NCBI GenBank assembly: GCA_029260755.1
Contig: JAJDCQ010000168.1
Span: 124,001 to 188,000, forward strand
Length of the DNA stretch: 64,000 nt
Origin: Planctomycetota bacterium
Lineage (GTDB): Bacteria > Planctomycetota > J058 > JAJDCQ01
Direction: 5' to 3'
A program made the position numbers and the translations under genes. Positions 61,201 to 64,000 of the stretch are shown here, in pieces. The notes below the pieces were generated by a model. That model was not told the DNA's origin. It searched no databases and worked only from the letters and a program-made list of their open reading frames with translations. How positions within the stretch are numbered: the first letter of the stretch is position 1; the number at the start of each line of letters is the position of its first letter.

Positions 61201-62195
61201 TCCTCGTCCAGCGCGGGGTGGGCGTCGTCGGCGAGGTCGACTTCACCCTGACGATCGGCGTCGACGACGCGGCGACCGCCGGCGGCGGCAACGCCGAGCT
61301 CGGGCTCGGCGCCTCGTTCGGCCCGCGGGTCGTCCGCAACGCGCCGACCGACGGAGACGACGAGGCCGATCCGCTCCTCACCGAGCGGATCGAGGTCGGC
61401 TTCGACCGCTTCCTCGACCCCGACGACGTCGTGGCGCCCGGCTCGGTGGAGCTGCTCCGCCTGCCGGATCTCATCCCCGTCGCGGCGAACGTCGAGCTCG
61501 ATCAGGCGCGCCGGAGCATCCTGGTGACGCCGCTCGACGACCCGCTCACGCCCGACCTCTACCGGGTCGTCGTCGACGGGAGCGTCCGCGACGTCCTCGG
61601 CCGACGCCTCGGCCAGGCGGCCGTGAGCGACTTCGCGACGCGTCCGTTCCGCGTCCACATCGACGAGGGGTTCGAGGACGGCGCGCCGGCGGGCTTCATC
61701 GTCGTCGGCGGCGTGTTCGAGTTCGGCGCGCCGACCAGCGGTCCCGGACGCGCCTTCGAGGGCAACGCGGTCCTCGCGACGGTGCTCGACGCCGACTACC
61801 CGAACGACGCGGACGTGTTCGTCCTGCTGCCGACGGTCGACCTCACCGACGCCCGGACGGCCGTCCTCTCGTTCTTCCACAACTTCGACATCGAGTTCGG
61901 CTTCGACGGCGCGCGCGTCGAGGTGAGCACGACCGGCGCCGGCGGCCCGTTCGTCGTCCTCGAGCCGATCGTCCCCGACGGCTACCCCGCGTTCGCCGAC
62001 GACGGCCAGCCGGCGTTCGGCAACGTCTTCGGTCAGCCGTTCCCGGCCGAGACCGAGTACGCCGAGGCCGTCTTCGACCTGACCTCGCTCGCGGGCAACG
62101 CCGAGGTGTCGGTCCGGCTCGTGTTCAAGAGCGACGGATCGGTCACGGCGCCGGGGTGGTTCATCGACCGGCTACGCCTGGAGTCGACGCAATGA
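58266..62195 (+). CDS. Lipoprotein with sialidase-type repeats and two jelly-roll-like modules
   Basis: 1309 residues from a GTG in a GTGA overlap. Lipobox LAGC. Sialidase (BNR) Asp boxes are frequent: SDDGGATFG, SDDGGATFE, SDDGGASFS, SRDGGVTFG. Between them lie units of another kind with VTGGPLDGTAQVRIT and VTSGGALDGTAVVDVT. The first jelly-roll-like module covers about 325-502, the second about 1130-1309 at the very end. Before the last is an Ig-like (Big_5) domain (RNAPTDGDDEADPLLTERIEV, SVELLRLPDLIPVAANV). Asp boxes are structural; no sialidase catalytic Arg triad or Tyr/Glu pair is apparent. Probably an outer-surface binding protein. Confidence 0.8.
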   Translation: MRPADRRARLALGAAAAVAALGLAGCPSSSSGGGTRRTPRTVAFDPSVVVNDDLAGSADRDTGSKNGRRNVAVAGDRVFAVFEDDRNGSGSVEVLLARSDDGGATFGSNVVVAPTDFVIRAAIPSGGDALDPAITVASGGLFGGFLNDAYTVEVVTGGPLDGTAQVRITSELGDDVAALQPVFDGIAIALGGNGATITFTSVDPLAQLVADQTFSIVVKRPDQKAPAVVVGPDGDDVFVAWSEDADGLGPRVLVATSPNAGVSFDPPVLVDDAVDVGQKRPSLALDEAGVLTVVFGASDIFLDRSVDGGNTFGADIPVSGAAVASFLFDFEDGLPAGWQADGAVWEVGAPTAGPGFAFSGENVFATILDADYPNDVGPDEGDLTTQSFDLSGFSEVRLAFRHNFTIENNFDGGRVQVSTTGANGVFLDVTPDGGYPGNLVGNGAGVFTGGPFPAADAYALAVFDLTALAAGAADVVIRFRFESDGSVTDEGWFVDDVSLVASNGSFAFENPSVAVAPTGPIFVAAERRDVGRVVNDVVVFRSDDGGATFEAPIIANDLDPEALRSDPTLVVLDDAGERLLLAWADTRFDVDGRGARDVFVARSDDGGASFSDDLQVNDADSLRSDEGGPSLALAGNGVVGIAWDGEVIDTSNPEGLTPFFDSSRDGGVTFGPDVAVTDAVPGQADARGASLGMLDDGTPVVVWAEDRVSLVRGRDDVRAALGTNIAPAAVDADDVDATVVAGGDDVTFLLERLPIQVTGAAPIPAAVTATGRFVTARIDPVDFDVLVTSGGALDGTAVVDVTAVERGTLIPVEDANIVANNVVGAPVISGDPVVLTDDGAGEAAIVFDDLGLDAELVAGQRFRVRTVDGFAVAGQLDPGTDELLFAIELPRDALSLSIVLAGPAGSDDALENNLDLAVRLGAPPVVRFGSTGVQGDLVADDASEAQGTTIEEVTLSAVGPAPVDDLNEAVLAAGETAFVLVQRGVGVVGEVDFTLTIGVDDAATAGGGNAELGLGASFGPRVVRNAPTDGDDEADPLLTERIEVGFDRFLDPDDVVAPGSVELLRLPDLIPVAANVELDQARRSILVTPLDDPLTPDLYRVVVDGSVRDVLGRRLGQAAVSDFATRPFRVHIDEGFEDGAPAGFIVVGGVFEFGAPTSGPGRAFEGNAVLATVLDADYPNDADVFVLLPTVDLTDARTAVLSFFHNFDIEFGFDGARVEVSTTGAGGPFVVLEPIVPDGYPAFADDGQPAFGNVFGQPFPAETEYAEAVFDLTSLAGNAEVSVRLVFKSDGSVTAPGWFIDRLRLESTQ

Positions 62196-64000
62196 CCGAG
62201 ACGACTCGCCCGCTCTCGAGCCCGCGTCGGCGGGGCGCGGCGCGCGGCCTCGGCGTCGCGCTCGCCGTCGCGGCAGCCGTCGCGACGGGCGGCTGCGGCG
62301 GCAGCGGATCCTCCGGCGGAGGGGGGCGGAGGGCGCCGGCCACCCTCCCCGACGACGGGTCGATCGTCACGTTCGACGCTCCCGTCCGCGCGAGCGACGG
62401 CGCCGCCGGCGAGCGGGCGCAGCGGCTCGGCGACCGGGCGGCGATCGCCGTCTCGGGGGACCGGGTTCTGGTGGCGTGGGTCGACGACCGGACCGGCGCC
62501 GACGAGGCGTTCGTCGCGGCGAGCGACGACGGCGGCGAGAGCTTCGGCCGGCCGATCCAGGTGAGCGACGCCGACCTCGTCGTGCGGGACGCGGCGCAGG
62601 TCGCCGGCGCGCCCGTCGTCGGCATCGCCGTCGACGCCGGCGGGGCGCTCGACGCCGCGGCGATCGTCGACGTCTTCACCATCACGGTGACGACCGGCGG
62701 CGCGATCGACGGCACGGCCGAGGTCGCCGTGACGAGCGCCACCGGCGACGACGGCCCGGCCGCGGCGCCCGTCTTCGACGAGGTCGCGATCGCGCTCGGC
62801 GCGGCCGGGCGCGGCGCGACGATCACGTTCGACGGGCCGACCGGCGCCGAGGCGCTGCTCGCCGGGCAGGTCTTCGAGGTCGCGATCGAGGCGCCTGCCA
62901 CCCGCGACCCGGCGGTGCGACTGCGCGCGGGGAGGGCCGCGGTGGCGTTCGTCGAGGACGGAGCGCTGCTCGTCGCCGCGAGCGACGACGCGGGCGCGAG
63001 CTTCGCGGCGCCGGCCGCCGCCTCGGACGCGGGCGCGCCGGCCGTCGTCCGGCTGTCGCTCGACCTCGATGACACGGGAACGGTCCGGGTGCTCTGGGAG
63101 AGCGTCGTCGATCTCCGCGCCGACCGCGACGACGGCGCCGGCTTCGGCGCCGACGCGATCGTCGAGGTGAACGCGACGATCATCAGCGAGGGGTTCGAGG
63201 CCGGCCAGCCGGCCGGCTTCGCCGTCGCCGGCGGCGTGTGGGAGTTCGGCGCGCCGCTCCAGGACCCGCCCGGGCAGGCGGCCGCCGGGCAGAACGTCGC
63301 CGCGACCGGGCTGGCGGCCGACTACCCGAACGACTCCGACGCCTCGCTCGTGATCGAGGGGCTCGACCTCTCGAACGTGAGCCAGGCCGTCCTCTCCCTC
63401 GAGCAGTTCTTCGACATCGAGAGCGGGTTCGACTCGGGCCGGATCGAGGCGAGCGTCGACGGCGTCACCTTCTTCGTCCTGACGCCCGACGGCGGCTACC
63501 CCGACGCGGTCGACGACGACGGGATCGACCAGGGCGCGTTCTCGGGCGTGAGCAACGGCCTGCCCTACGAGTCGGTGAGCGTCGACCTGAGCCCGTTCTG
63601 CGGGGTCGGCCTCGACGACGTGGACGTCCGGTTCCGCCTCCGGAGCGACGGCTCGGTCACCGCGCCGGGGTGGTTCGTCGACGAGGTCGAGGTGGCGGTC
63701 AACCCGGCGCCGGCGCTCATCGCGGAGGGGTTCGAAGGCGGCGCCCTCCCGGGCACGTTCCTGATCGACGACACCACGACCGACATCTGGCAGGTCGGGA
63801 CGCCGGTGACGTTCGGCCCGCTCATCGACGACGTCGCCATCGGCAGTAACGGCGCGGCGACCGTCCTCGCCGCCGACTACCCCTCGAACGCGAACACCGG
63901 CCTGATCACGCCGGCGTTCGACCTCTCGGGAGCGGTCGACGCGCGCCTCGTGTTCCTCCATCTCTTCGACATCGAGACCGCCTTCGACTTCGGCTTCGTC
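62192..64000 (+). CDS. Second sialidase-repeat lipoprotein, 3' end outside window
   Basis: 603 residues are visible; the frame is open at base 64000. The ATG overlaps the previous stop by four bases. Signal sequence LGVALAVAAAVATGGC, then a Gly/Ser spacer. The order of parts repeats that of the upstream protein: Asp box (SDDGGESFG), the VTTGGAIDGTAEVAVT unit, Asp box (SDDAGASFA), a jelly-roll-like module at about 330-503 and the start of a second at about 508. The two genes are clearly paralogues by tandem duplication, but this one lacks one long block of Asp boxes. Confidence 0.8.
   Translation, partial: MTETTRPLSSPRRRGAARGLGVALAVAAAVATGGCGGSGSSGGGGRRAPATLPDDGSIVTFDAPVRASDGAAGERAQRLGDRAAIAVSGDRVLVAWVDDRTGADEAFVAASDDGGESFGRPIQVSDADLVVRDAAQVAGAPVVGIAVDAGGALDAAAIVDVFTITVTTGGAIDGTAEVAVTSATGDDGPAAAPVFDEVAIALGAAGRGATITFDGPTGAEALLAGQVFEVAIEAPATRDPAVRLRAGRAAVAFVEDGALLVAASDDAGASFAAPAAASDAGAPAVVRLSLDLDDTGTVRVLWESVVDLRADRDDGAGFGADAIVEVNATIISEGFEAGQPAGFAVAGGVWEFGAPLQDPPGQAAAGQNVAATGLAADYPNDSDASLVIEGLDLSNVSQAVLSLEQFFDIESGFDSGRIEASVDGVTFFVLTPDGGYPDAVDDDGIDQGAFSGVSNGLPYESVSVDLSPFCGVGLDDVDVRFRLRSDGSVTAPGWFVDEVEVAVNPAPALIAEGFEGGALPGTFLIDDTTTDIWQVGTPVTFGPLIDDVAIGSNGAATVLAADYPSNANTGLITPAFDLSGAVDARLVFLHLFDIETAFDFGFV

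Noticed and set aside
58071..61880. Minus-strand frame of about 1270 codons opposite the first sialidase-repeat lipoprotein
   Set aside because: Shadow frame with Asp/Arg/Val-only composition.
1..64000. tRNA, rRNA, insertion sequence, prophage or toxin-antitoxin genes
   Set aside because: I looked for transposase, integrase and small paired genes and for tRNA-like cloverleaves and saw none; short RNAs could still be missed by eye.

Overview
The window is about 70% G+C with almost every third codon position G or C. It is bacterial chromosome with short Shine-Dalgarno sites, many GTG starts and many start/stop overlaps of 1-10 bases. The set of genes suggests an uncultured or little-studied high-GC Planctomycetota-type bacterium: Ser/Thr kinases fused to TPR or transmembrane segments, WD40 proteins, large HEAT/TPR membrane proteins, zinc-ribbon membrane proteins, and lipoproteins with NHL, sialidase-like and jelly-roll modules. 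Myxococcota is the main alternative. This taxonomic call is inference. I saw no rRNA, tRNA, CRISPR array, prophage or insertion sequence.

Layout. 1-4070: the end of an M16 peptidase gene, a repeat-filled convergent gap, and two minus-strand genes (a small secreted protein with an Arg/Glu tail; a Pro/Gly-rich zinc-finger membrane protein). 4071-12700: a transmembrane Ser/Thr kinase, then on the plus strand a membrane-fused spermidine-synthase-like protein and two related CXXCXGXG zinc-finger membrane proteins. 12701-17174: a fused [2Fe-2S]/molybdopterin hydroxylase of the selenium-dependent xanthine dehydrogenase type, then a WD40 protein with a histone-H1-like tail. 17175-17633: a second repeat-filled convergent gap. 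17634-28963 (minus): a protein built of GDDxY repeats, a glutathione S-transferase, and a four-gene signalling operon (HEAT/TPR/terpenoid-cyclase-like membrane protein, kinase-TPR, WD40 membrane protein, kinase). 29148-35330 (plus): M1 aminopeptidase, membrane serine protease, aldo/keto reductase and a YcgL-type nucleotidyltransferase in overlapping array.

35374-40463 is a complete glycine betaine island. On the minus strand lie glycine/sarcosine and sarcosine/dimethylglycine N-methyltransferases and a betaine-binding lipoprotein. On the plus strand, across a 447-base gap with a perfect 14-bp palindrome, lie the ABC ATPase and permease. Together they would make betaine from glycine and recover it from outside, the usual answer to salt or drought stress. 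40460-47143: a small membrane protein, an RND/MMPL exporter, an ankyrin-repeat zinc-ribbon protein and a VOC-family protein. 47405-50124: a frameshifted remnant, a zinc-ribbon membrane protein flanked by a vestigial second copy of the 3' end of the neighbouring hydrolase gene, and the secreted alpha/beta hydrolase itself behind an AT-rich palindromic operator. 50162-53363: unknown protein, DUF4199 protein, a receiver-domain protein with a long acidic tail, and a small membrane protein.

53819-64000 is a four-gene overlapping plus-strand operon of secreted proteins: an NHL-repeat protein, a small helical protein, and two sialidase-repeat lipoproteins. Five copies of one jelly-roll-like module are spread over three of these genes; the last gene runs off the window. 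The strongest candidates for undescribed biology are this module family, the GDDxY-repeat protein, the kinase/WD40/cyclase-like operon, and the inverted-repeat clusters that occupy precisely the two long gaps between converging genes.
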